The notes beneath the pieces were generated by a model, which was not told the origin of the DNA, did not search any database, and worked only from the letters and a program-made list of their open reading frames with translations. Source: Streptomyces spinosus (GTDB lineage: Bacteria; Actinomycetota; Actinomycetes; Streptomycetales; Streptomycetaceae). Taken from it: 64,000 nt of DNA. The stretch lies in the NCBI RefSeq assembly GCF_020400655.1, contig NZ_JAINRC010000027.1, positions 1 to 64,000 on the forward strand, read 5' to 3'. This document shows, piece by piece, positions 17,922 through 25,901 of the stretch. A program made the position numbers and the translations under genes. Position 1 is the stretch's first letter, and the number at the start of each line of letters is the position of its first letter.

Positions 17922-19976
17922 TTACGGGAAGGTCAGCTTCCAGCCGTTGAGTGTTCCGGTGTCGTACGTGGCCTGATCCTGTACCCGCAACTTCCACGTG
18001 CCGTTGGCCGGTTCGGCCGAGGCGTTGACCGTGTAGGTCTCGTTCACGTCGTCCGCCGAGTCCGAGGAGCTGAAGTTCTTCAGCCGGTAGGCGGTGCCCG
18101 ACGGGCCGACGAGGTCGATCACCAGGTCACCGCGCCAGGTGTGGGTGATGTCGACGCTCACCTGGAGGTTGGCGGGCGCGTTCCCGCTGCGGCCGGAGAC
18201 GGTGATGTCGGAGGTGACGGCGGGGCCGTTGTCCGGCACCGCCACCGGCGTGGTGCTCTCGTACGACGTACCGCCGCCGCCCCCGCCTCCGGAGCGCGAG
18301 CCGACCCCGACGCCCGCCCAGGCGTCCTGCACGGCCTTGTACTCGGCGCTGGTGGTGCCGTACAGCTCGCCGGCCACCGCGAGGGTGCCGGTGCGGGCGC
18401 CGGCGTAGTTGGTCGTGGACGTCCACTTGGTGGTCAGCGCCCGGTACCAGATCTGCAGCGCCTTGTCCCGGCCGATGCCGGTGACCGGGAGGCCGTCCGC
18501 CGTCGGCGAGTCGTAACTGACGCCGTTCACGACCTTGGCGCCGCTGCCCTCGCTGAGCAGGTAGAAGAAGTGGTTCGCGGGACCGGACGAGTAGTGCACG
18601 TCCACGCCGCCGATGCCCGAGTACCAGTTGTCCTTGGACGCGCCGTCCTTGCTGGGCTTGTCCATGTAGCGCAGCGGGGTGCCGTTGCCGTTGATGTCGA
18701 TCTTCTCGCCGACCAGGTAGTCGCCGGGGTCGGTGGGGTTGTTCGCGTAGAACTCCACCCCGGCGGCCATGATGTCGCTGGTCGCCTCGTTCAGACCGCC
18801 GGACTCACCGCTGTAGTTGAGGTTGGCGGTGGCGGAGGTGACGCCGTGGCTCATCTCGTGGCCGGCCACGTCGATCGAGGTCAGCGGCTTGGTGTTGCCG
18901 GAGCCGTCGCCGTAGGTCATGCAGAAGCAGCTGTCGTCCCAGAACGCGTTGACGTAGGCGTTGCCGTAGTGCACGCGGGAGTAGGCGCCCACGCCGTTGT
19001 TCTTGATGCCGGTGCGGCCGAAGGTGTTCTTGTAGTAGTCCCAGGTGAGCGCCGCGCCGTAGTGGGCGTCCGCGCCGGCGGTGGCGGCGTTGGAGCTGCT
19101 GCCGTTGCCCCAGGTGTCGGAGGACTGCGAGAACAGGGTCCCGGTGCCGGAGGTGCCCCGGTTCAGGTTGTACGTCTTGTGGCCACCGCGCGCCCCGTCG
19201 GTGAGCGTGTACGCCGAGCCCGACTGGGTCGTGGTCAGCGTGACCTGCCCGCTGTACTGGGTGTTGCCGATACCGGTCTTGACGCCCTGGTACTCGAAGA
19301 GCTTCCTCCCCGTGGCCGCGTCGGTGACGACGTGCAGCTGGTTCGGGGTGCCGTCGTCCTGGAGGCCGCCGACGACCGTCTCGTACGCCGGCACGGGCTT
19401 GCCGCTCGCCGCCCAGATCACCTCGCGCACGCTGTCCGCGGCCGGCTTCGTCGCGCCGAGCGCCTTCGCCCGCTGGACGGCCTGCTTCTCGGCGGCGGCC
19501 TTCGGCACGGCCGGGGTGAGCCCGGGGACCTTCAGTGTGGCGCCGGTGGCCCGGATCACCTCCATGGTCTTGCCCGACCTGGCGGTGGTCACCACCAGGT
19601 CGCCGCCGAGCACCGGCAGACCTCCGTACGTGCGCTCGTAGCGGGTGTGCAGCGTGCCGTCGGCGTCCTTGACGACGTCCTTGACGACCAGCCGCTCCCG
19701 GGCGCCCAGGCCGATCTCCCGGGCGGTGGCGGCGGTGCCGGCGTCGGCGTGGCGTATCAGCTCGGCGCGCTGCGCCGGCGTGAGCCTGACCGCGGTGTGG
19801 GCCCGGTCGGCCTTGCCGGCCCGCGGGGTCGCCGGGGCGGCGGTGGCCGCGCCGGACTGGACGGCGGCGGCGATCAGGGCGGCGACGCCGGCGAGGGCGA
19901 CGGTGGCGGCGCGGCGGTGCGTGGTGGGGCGGTGCGGGGTGTGGGAGGTGCGTCCGCGAGAGAGATTGCTTCTCAC
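17922..19976 (-). CDS. Secreted M4 metalloprotease with C-terminal P-domain
   Basis: A 684-residue pre-pro-protease. The GTG start follows AAGGAG. After an Arg/His-rich n-region come the signal peptide (VALAGVAALIAAAVQ) and the FTP/PepSY propeptide with TRYERTYGGLPVLGGDL, nearly the same as in the neighbour. The M4 domain has HEMSH at 373-377 and GGLNEATSD. A Gly-rich linker (SRSGGGGGGG) at about 560 leads to a proprotein-convertase P/homo-B domain (ITHTWRGDLVIDLVGPSGT ... GTWKLRVQD) that the neighbour lacks. P-domains stabilise or target extracellular proteases. Long stretches identical to the downstream gene, for example around SRVHYGNAYVNAFWDD, point to a tandem duplication followed by gain or loss of the P-domain. 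Confidence 0.94.
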   Translation of the reverse strand: MRSNLSRGRTSHTPHRPTTHRRAATVALAGVAALIAAAVQSGAATAAPATPRAGKADRAHTAVRLTPAQRAELIRHADAGTAATAREIGLGARERLVVKDVVKDADGTLHTRYERTYGGLPVLGGDLVVTTARSGKTMEVIRATGATLKVPGLTPAVPKAAAEKQAVQRAKALGATKPAADSVREVIWAASGKPVPAYETVVGGLQDDGTPNQLHVVTDAATGRKLFEYQGVKTGIGNTQYSGQVTLTTTQSGSAYTLTDGARGGHKTYNLNRGTSGTGTLFSQSSDTWGNGSSSNAATAGADAHYGAALTWDYYKNTFGRTGIKNNGVGAYSRVHYGNAYVNAFWDDSCFCMTYGDGSGNTKPLTSIDVAGHEMSHGVTSATANLNYSGESGGLNEATSDIMAAGVEFYANNPTDPGDYLVGEKIDINGNGTPLRYMDKPSKDGASKDNWYSGIGGVDVHYSSGPANHFFYLLSEGSGAKVVNGVSYDSPTADGLPVTGIGRDKALQIWYRALTTKWTSTTNYAGARTGTLAVAGELYGTTSAEYKAVQDAWAGVGVGSRSGGGGGGGTSYESTTPVAVPDNGPAVTSDITVSGRSGNAPANLQVSVDITHTWRGDLVIDLVGPSGTAYRLKNFSSSDSADDVNETYTVNASAEPANGTWKLRVQDQATYDTGTLNGWKLTFP

Positions 19977-20111
19977 ACTGACTCCTTCTGCGTGACCGCG
20001 GGTCGCGCGGCCGGGGAGACCGGACGGTGGGTTGGGGCGTCCGGGCAGAACAAGGCGTTACGCGAAAGCCACGTGCAGGTGCGGAGCCGGCTCACACAGA
20101 AGCGCGGAAAC

Positions 20112-20124
20112 TGTGGGGTTGCTG
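20112..20124 (-). promoter_or_regulatory. Copy 2 of the TGTGGGGTT motif
   Basis: TGTGGGGTTGCTG (plus-strand reading), 136 nt upstream of the second M4 protease start; differs at one base from the copy at 17703-17715. Confidence 0.35.
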
Positions 20125-20163
20125 TGAGTCGGCCAGGGAAGAGTGGCAGGCGATCTCGCTGCT

Positions 20164-20194
20164 TGTCAGGACCGCGTCACCAATTTGGCCGGAA
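20164..20194 (-). promoter_or_regulatory. Bipartite motif upstream of M4 protease 2
   Basis: TGTCAGGACC (20164-20173), 11 nt, TTGGCCGGAA (20185-20194). This matches the element at 17791-17821 in both arms and in spacing, and lies 188 nt before the start codon. Confidence 0.5.
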
Positions 20195-20315
20195 ATGGTT
20201 CGTTGTCCGGATGTCCGAGTCCGTTATGCGGACTGCCGGGCCGGCGGACAGCCGCGGGACGCCGGCAGACACCCGCGCGGGACGCCGGCGGTCACCCGCC
20301 CGGGGCGCCGGCACA

Positions 20316-22079
20316 TCACCGTTCGGGCGCCCGCCCGTGCCATGTCCGCCACAGCGCCGCGTACGCGCCGTCCGCCGCCACCAGCTCCTCGTGCGTGCCC
20401 AGTTCGGTCAGCCGGCCGCCCTCCATGACCGCCACCCGGTCCGCGTCGTGCGCCGTGTGCAGGCGGTGGGCGATGGCGATGACCGTACGGCCCTGGAGCA
20501 CCGAGGCGAGGGCGCGCTCGGTGTGCCGGGCGGTGGCCGGATCCAGCAGGGCCGTCGCCTCGTCGAGGATCAGGGTGTGCGGATCCGCCAGGACCACGCG
20601 CGCGAGGGCGAGCCGCTGGGCCTGCGAACCGTCCGTCGGCCGGCCGCCCTCGCCCAGCCGGGTGTCGAGCCCGTCCGGCAGGCCCCGCACCCAGTCGTCG
20701 GCCCCCACGGCCGTGAGCGCCGCCCACAAGGCGGCGTCGTCGGCGGCGGGTTCGGCGATGAGGAGGTTCTCCCGCACGGTGCCCAGGAAGACGTGGTGCT
20801 CCTGGGTTACCAGCACCACCTGCCGGCGCAGCAGCTCCGGCGCCAGCCCCGCCACCGGCACCCCGCCCACCGTCACCGTGCCGGAACCGGGCCGGTCGAC
20901 GCCCGCGAGCAGCCGGCTCAGGGTCGTCTTCCCGGCACCGGACGGCCCCACCACGGCGAGCCGCTCCCCGGGCCGCACCGTCAGGTCCACCCCGCCCAGC
21001 ACCTCACCGCCGCGTTCGTACGCGTACCGCACCCCGCGCACCTCGATCCGGTCGTCCGCCGGCACCGCGGACGCCCCCTCGTCCTCGTCCCGGGGTGCCT
21101 GCGCCAGCCCCTCCACGCGCGCGAACGAGGCGCCGCTGCTCTGCAGTTGCTCCACCCGGATCAGGATCTGGTCCAGCGGCTCGGTGAACTGCCGCAGGTA
21201 CAGCGCCGCCGCCACCACCGCCCCCACCCCGACCGCCCCCCGGGCGTGCAGCCAGCCGCCGAGCAGCAGCACACCGGCCACGGGGACGGTGTACGTCACC
21301 TCGACCGCCGGGAAGAACACCGACCGCAGGCGCAGGGTGTACAGACGGGTACGGCGGGACGCCTCCAGCGCGTCCCGGCTCGCCGCGATCCGCCGCTCCC
21401 GCAGCCCGAACGCCTCCACGGTCCGCGCGCCGGCCGCCGTCGCCGCGACACTCTCCGCGACCTGCGAGGTCGCCGCCCCCTCGGCGAGGTAGCCGTCCCG
21501 GGCGCGCCGCAGGTACCAGCGCAGCGCCAGCTGGATCGGGGTGAGACCGAGCAGGCCGAACGCCCCCAGCACGGGGTCGAGCGCGAACACCGCGCCCAGC
21601 ACGAAGACCGCCTGCACGCTGTCGACCAGCAGCTCGGGGCCGGCGTCCCGCAGGGTCGTGCCGACGGTCGCCACGTCCGCGGTGCCCCGCGCGGTCAGGT
21701 CACCGGTACCGGCCCGCTCGACCACGGAGGCGGGCAGCGCCAGCACCCGCTCGACGTACTCCTCGCGGACCCGGGCCAGCGTGCGCTCCCCGAACCGGTG
21801 CCCGACGTACCGCGCCCAGCGGGCCAGCAGGAGCTGCGCCAGCGCGCACACCACGATCCAGGACGCCAGCCGGTCCACCGCGCCGGCCCCGTGCCCGGCC
21901 CGCACCTCGTCGACGATCCGGCCCACCAGCCAGGGTCCGGCCAGCCCCGCCGCCGCGGCCAGCGCGTTCAGTCCCAGCGCCCCGGCGAACGCCCGCCGGT
22001 CGGCCGACACCAGCCGCACCGTGGCCCGCCGTACGGCAGCCCGGTCGGCGACCGGCAGCAGGGCGTCGCCGGAGGTCAT
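20316..22079 (-). CDS. ABC exporter half-transporter, catalytic partner (fused TMD-NBD)
   Basis: A 587-residue inner-membrane half-transporter. ATG 22079 overlaps the upstream gene's stop (ATGA). Six hydrophobic segments span roughly residues 30-320; the nucleotide-binding domain follows. Walker A GPSGAGKTT and Walker B LILDEATALLD with the catalytic Glu are intact, as is the H-loop IAHRLHT. The signature loop is degenerate: GRPTDGSQAQR where LSGGQ is expected. It is therefore complementary to the upstream partner, which keeps LSGGQ but has lost Walker A. Together they should form a heterodimeric exporter with one working ATP site. Substrate is unknown; drug, lipid or peptide export are all possible. 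Confidence 0.9.
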   Translation of the reverse strand: MTSGDALLPVADRAAVRRATVRLVSADRRAFAGALGLNALAAAAGLAGPWLVGRIVDEVRAGHGAGAVDRLASWIVVCALAQLLLARWARYVGHRFGERTLARVREEYVERVLALPASVVERAGTGDLTARGTADVATVGTTLRDAGPELLVDSVQAVFVLGAVFALDPVLGAFGLLGLTPIQLALRWYLRRARDGYLAEGAATSQVAESVAATAAGARTVEAFGLRERRIAASRDALEASRRTRLYTLRLRSVFFPAVEVTYTVPVAGVLLLGGWLHARGAVGVGAVVAAALYLRQFTEPLDQILIRVEQLQSSGASFARVEGLAQAPRDEDEGASAVPADDRIEVRGVRYAYERGGEVLGGVDLTVRPGERLAVVGPSGAGKTTLSRLLAGVDRPGSGTVTVGGVPVAGLAPELLRRQVVLVTQEHHVFLGTVRENLLIAEPAADDAALWAALTAVGADDWVRGLPDGLDTRLGEGGRPTDGSQAQRLALARVVLADPHTLILDEATALLDPATARHTERALASVLQGRTVIAIAHRLHTAHDADRVAVMEGGRLTELGTHEELVAADGAYAALWRTWHGRAPER

Positions 22080-23884
22080 GCGCGGGGCTCCGTCGCGGGT
22101 GGGGCCGCCGCGCCCGCCGGGGGCGCGGCGGTGGTGGGCGTGGCGGTCGCCGGGTGCGGCGTGTCCGCCGCGTCCGGTGTGCCGTCCGTCTCCCCGCCGT
22201 CGCGCGCGACCAGCGCCCGGTAGGCCGGTTGCTCCGCCAGCAGGGCCGGGTGCGGGCCGGTCGCCGCGACCTTGCCGTCGGCCAGGAACACGACCGTGTC
22301 CGCCCGGGTCAGGACCAGCGGGGACGTCGTCGTCACCAGCGTGGTGCGGCCCTCCCGTGCCGCCCGGAGCCGGTCGGCGACCGTCGCCTCCGTGTGCGCG
22401 TCCAGCGCCGAGGTCGGCTCCACGGCGAGCAGCACCTCGGGATCGGCCAGCAGCGCCCGGGCGAGGCGCACGCGTTGCCGCTGGCCTCCGGAGAGGCTGC
22501 GGCCCTGCCCGGCCACCGCCGAGTCCAGGCCGTCCGGCAGGCCGCGGACCACGTCCTCGGCCGCCGCCGCGTGCACCGCCCGGCGCAGTGCCGCCTCGTC
22601 GGCCGGGTGCGCGGCGGCCAGCACCTCGCGCAGCGGCCCCGCGAACAGGTCCGCCTCGTTGTCCGCGACCAGGACGCGCCGCCGCACGTCCGGCAGCGGG
22701 ACCGCGTCGAGCCGTACCCCGCCCCAGGTCGCGTCGGTGGGCCCGTACCGGCCGAGCCGGTCGACCACGGCGGCGGCCTCGGCGGGCCGGACGGCGGCCA
22801 GCGCGGTCAGCCGGCCCGGCACCACCCGCACCCCGGACACGGGGTCGTGCAGCTCGGCCGGTCCGGCGGGCGCCGGCAGGGTGCCGGTGTCCGGTTCCGG
22901 TTCCAGCCGCAGCAGCCGTACCGCCCGGCGCGCGGCCACCACGCCCCGGTTGAGGTCGTAGGCCATCCGGACGAAGAACGCGACCGGTCCGACGAGCACC
23001 GCCACATAGCCGTAGACGGACACCAACTCGCCCACCGACATGGAGCCCTCGGCGGTGAGCCGGGCCGCCAGCCAGGTCACGACCGCGAGGAACACGGTCG
23101 GCAGGCCCACCCCGAGCGCCTGCACCCAGCTGGCCACCGCGCCCACCCGGTAGCCCTGTGCCCGCAGCCGCCGCGAGTCGTCGCGGAACGCGTCCGCGAC
23201 CAGCCCCTTGCCGCCGAGCCCGTTGAGGACGCGCAGCCCGCCCGCGAGGTCGGCGATGCGCGCGGTGAGGATCCCCTGGAGCTCGCGGTACCCGCTCTCC
23301 GCGCCCTGCAGCCGCCGCGCCGGCGGCCCGGTGAGCAGCGCGATCACCGGCACCCCGAGCAGCACCACCGCGGCCAGCGGCGCGGAGACCGCCAGCAGCA
23401 GCCCGGCCACCACCGCGTAGACCACGAGCGAGCCGACCCCCGGGCCCACCACGGTCAGCGCCGTCGCCAGGGTCTGCACGTCCCCGACCCCGATGGTGAC
23501 GACCTCCCCGGCCCCGGCCCGGCGCGACAGCGTGGCCCCCAGCCGCACCACGTGCCCGACCACCACCTTGACCGTGCGGAAGTTGGCGTCCATCCGGACC
23601 CGCGTCATCACCCGGTGCCGCAGGATGCTCACCCACGCGCTCAGCGCCCCGACGGCGAACATCACCCCGGTCCACCCGGCGAGCACCCCGAGCCGTCCCG
23701 GCAGCAGCCCGTCGTCCACGGCCCGCGCCATCAGGTACGGCTGTGCGGCCAGCAGCACCATCCAGGTACTGGCCAGCAGCGCCCCGGCCACCGAACGACC
23801 CGGCTGACACCGCACCAGCCACCACAGGAACCACCAGCCGCCACGGGTGTCGGGCGTGCCCGGATCCTCGTACGCGTCGATCAT
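22076..23884 (-). CDS. ABC exporter half-transporter, degenerate-NBD partner
   Basis: A 602-residue half-transporter. ATG 23884 (MIDAYEDPGTPD) is preferred for its GGGGGA upstream; an in-frame ATG at 23959 is less likely. The transmembrane domain is normal. In the NBD the P-loop is gone: the segment TALAAVRPAEAAAVVDRLG stands where GxxGxGK[ST] should be. The Walker B Asp is replaced (LLAVEPTSALD) and the H-loop His is missing (VTTTSPLVL). The signature LSGGQRQR is perfect. This half cannot hydrolyse ATP in its own site but can complete the partner's site. The tail is Ala/Pro/Thr-rich. Co-translated with the downstream partner (4-bp overlap) and divergent from a second exporter pair. Confidence 0.88.
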   Translation of the reverse strand: MIDAYEDPGTPDTRGGWWFLWWLVRCQPGRSVAGALLASTWMVLLAAQPYLMARAVDDGLLPGRLGVLAGWTGVMFAVGALSAWVSILRHRVMTRVRMDANFRTVKVVVGHVVRLGATLSRRAGAGEVVTIGVGDVQTLATALTVVGPGVGSLVVYAVVAGLLLAVSAPLAAVVLLGVPVIALLTGPPARRLQGAESGYRELQGILTARIADLAGGLRVLNGLGGKGLVADAFRDDSRRLRAQGYRVGAVASWVQALGVGLPTVFLAVVTWLAARLTAEGSMSVGELVSVYGYVAVLVGPVAFFVRMAYDLNRGVVAARRAVRLLRLEPEPDTGTLPAPAGPAELHDPVSGVRVVPGRLTALAAVRPAEAAAVVDRLGRYGPTDATWGGVRLDAVPLPDVRRRVLVADNEADLFAGPLREVLAAAHPADEAALRRAVHAAAAEDVVRGLPDGLDSAVAGQGRSLSGGQRQRVRLARALLADPEVLLAVEPTSALDAHTEATVADRLRAAREGRTTLVTTTSPLVLTRADTVVFLADGKVAATGPHPALLAEQPAYRALVARDGGETDGTPDAADTPHPATATPTTAAPPAGAAAPPATEPRA

Positions 23885-24101
23885 CCATCCCCCGATCCGC
23901 CGGCCGTCCCCCCGGCGCGCCCGCCCATTTTCCCCGAGGCGGCCCGTCCGGCGGAACACGTCACCCGGCCGGGTGAGGGGGGACCGGCACCGCCCGCGCC
24001 TGTCCGTACCCGCGCCGGTCCCGCGACGCGACCGAGGTCCGGGCGGAGCCGGGCCGAAACTCGGTGGGCGTTGTCAGTGCCGGTCCGTACGCTCGCGGTT
24101 G

Positions 24102-25901
24102 ATGGCCACGACACGTGAAACCACCGACCGATCCGCCGTACGGACCCTGCTCAGGCTGTGGCCGTACGTCCGTCCCGTGCGCGCCCGGCTGTTCACCGCC
24201 GCCTTCGTCGCGGTCGTCGCCTCCTGTACGGGGCTGGTGATCCCGCTCGTCCTGAAGTGGATGGTCGACGGGCCGGTCGCCGGCCGCGACCCGGCGGGCG
24301 TCTGGCTCGGCGCGCTGTACCTGCTGCTGCTCGGCATCGCCGAGGCGGTCCTGTTCGGCATACGGCGCTGGCTCGTGGCCCGGCCGCTGTCGCACGTCGA
24401 GGCGGAGATGCGTGCCGCGCTGTACCGGCGTCTGCAACGGCTGCCGGTGGCCTTCCACGACCGCTGGGCGTCCGGCCAGCTGCTCTCGCGCGGCACCACC
24501 GACCTGATGCTGCTGCGCATGTTCCTCGCCTTCCCGCTGACGTTCCTCCTCGTCAACGGCGTCACCATCCTCGTCGGCCTGGTCATCATGCTGCTCCAGG
24601 ACTGGGTGCTGGGGCTGGTCATCCTCGGCCCCGCCGTCCCCGTGGTGTGGACGTGCGTGGTCTTCGAACGGCGGTACGCGCAGGTGGCGCGGCGCGCCCA
24701 GGACCAGATCGGCGACCTGACGACGCTGGTCGAGGAGAGCGTGCTCGGCATCCGCGTCATCAAGGGCTTCGGCCGCCACCGCAGCCAGGCGCGCGCCTTC
24801 CGTGAACTCGCCGGCCGGCTCCGGGGCACGGAGCTGCGCAAGGCGCGGCTGCTGGCCACGATCTGGGGTGTCATCGTGACGCTGCCGGAGGTGGCGATCG
24901 GGGCGGCGCTGGTGCTGGGGGTGCTGCGGGTGGCCGACGGGCAGCTGTCCGCCGGCACGCTGGTGGCCTTCCTGAGCACGGCGCTCGCCCTGCGGTGGCC
25001 CGTGGACTCGATCGGGTTCCTGCTGGCGATGAGTCAGGAGGCGGCGACCGCCACGGAGCGGTACTTCGAGGTGATGGACGAGGAGCCGGAGGACCGGCTG
25101 GACGGGGCCGCGGCCGGAGGCGCGCGCTCGCGCGGTGGCGCGGACCCTGCCGCCGCGCCGGGACTCCGGTTCGAGAACGTGTCGTTCCGCTACCCCGACG
25201 CGCCTCCCGGCTCCCCGCCCCTGCTGACCGCCGTCGACCTGCACGTCCGCCCCGGTGAGTCCATGGCCCTCGTCGGGGCCACCGGCAGCGGGAAGACCAC
25301 CCTCACCGCGCTCGTCCCCCGGCTGCACGAGGTGACCTCCGGGCGGATCACCCTCAACGGCGTGGACATCGCCGCCATGTCCCGCGAGGAGTTGCGCGGC
25401 AGAGTCGCCGTGGCCTTCGAGGAACCCACGCTGTTCTCCGCCAGCGTCGGGGAGAACGTGCTCATGGGCGCCCGGGACGCCGCGGGGAAGGCGGAGCTGG
25501 ACCGGGCCCTCGCCATCGCCCAGGCCGACTTCGCGCACGCGCTGCCGCAGGGCACCGACACCCGCGTCGGCGAGCAGGGCCTGAGCCTGTCCGGCGGCCA
25601 GCGCCAGCGCCTCGCGCTGGCCCGCGCGGTGGTCGGCCGGCCGGAGTTCCTGGTCCTGGACGACCCGCTGTCCGCCCTGGACGTGCACACGGAGGCCGCC
25701 GTGGAGGCCGCGCTGCGCCAGGTGCTCGCCGACACCACCGCGCTGATCGTGGCCCACCGCCCGTCCACCGTGCTGCTCGCCGACCGCGTCGCCCTGCTCT
25801 CGGGCGGCCGCGTCGCCGCCGTCGGCACCCATCAGCAACTGCTGCGCGAGAACGCCGAGTACGCCCGTCTGATGTCCGGGGAACAGGAGGACTCCCGTTG
25901 A
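24102..25901 (+). CDS. ABC exporter half-transporter with Asp in place of the catalytic Glu
   Basis: A 599-residue fused TMD-NBD protein starting MATTRETTDRS. Transmembrane helices cover about residues 25-310. The NBD has Walker A GATGSGKTT, signature LSGGQRQR and H-loop VAHRPST, but Walker B reads FLVLDDPLSALD, so the catalytic base is Asp rather than Glu. Such changes mark the slow site of heterodimeric exporters (TM287/288 type). The stop overlaps the next gene's TTG start by 4 bp, so the pair is co-translated. It is divergent from the preceding exporter operon and shares a ~220-bp promoter region with it. Substrate unknown. Confidence 0.9.
   Translation: MATTRETTDRSAVRTLLRLWPYVRPVRARLFTAAFVAVVASCTGLVIPLVLKWMVDGPVAGRDPAGVWLGALYLLLLGIAEAVLFGIRRWLVARPLSHVEAEMRAALYRRLQRLPVAFHDRWASGQLLSRGTTDLMLLRMFLAFPLTFLLVNGVTILVGLVIMLLQDWVLGLVILGPAVPVVWTCVVFERRYAQVARRAQDQIGDLTTLVEESVLGIRVIKGFGRHRSQARAFRELAGRLRGTELRKARLLATIWGVIVTLPEVAIGAALVLGVLRVADGQLSAGTLVAFLSTALALRWPVDSIGFLLAMSQEAATATERYFEVMDEEPEDRLDGAAAGGARSRGGADPAAAPGLRFENVSFRYPDAPPGSPPLLTAVDLHVRPGESMALVGATGSGKTTLTALVPRLHEVTSGRITLNGVDIAAMSREELRGRVAVAFEEPTLFSASVGENVLMGARDAAGKAELDRALAIAQADFAHALPQGTDTRVGEQGLSLSGGQRQRLALARAVVGRPEFLVLDDPLSALDVHTEAAVEAALRQVLADTTALIVAHRPSTVLLADRVALLSGGRVAAVGTHQQLLRENAEYARLMSGEQEDSR

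Larger units (their letters stand above)
19977..20315. other. Leader and promoter region of M4 protease 2
   Basis: This 339-bp region has no credible ORF. It holds the two motifs shared with the neighbouring protease leader. Close to the ABC transporter stop, GCGGGACGCCGGC occurs twice as a direct repeat (about 20254 and 20278); this G+C-rich stretch may help to end transcription of the ABC operon. Confidence 0.5.

Noticed and set aside
17841..22223. 1,460-codon open frame on the plus strand opposite the two M4 proteases and the ABC exporter genes
   Set aside because: It runs across three well-supported minus-strand genes, has no start signal and no domain, and is a product of high G+C.
20316..23888. 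A single 1,190-residue protein spanning both ABC halves
   Set aside because: The upstream part of that frame is a shadow; the two halves are in different frames and meet at an ATGA overlap, so they are two proteins.
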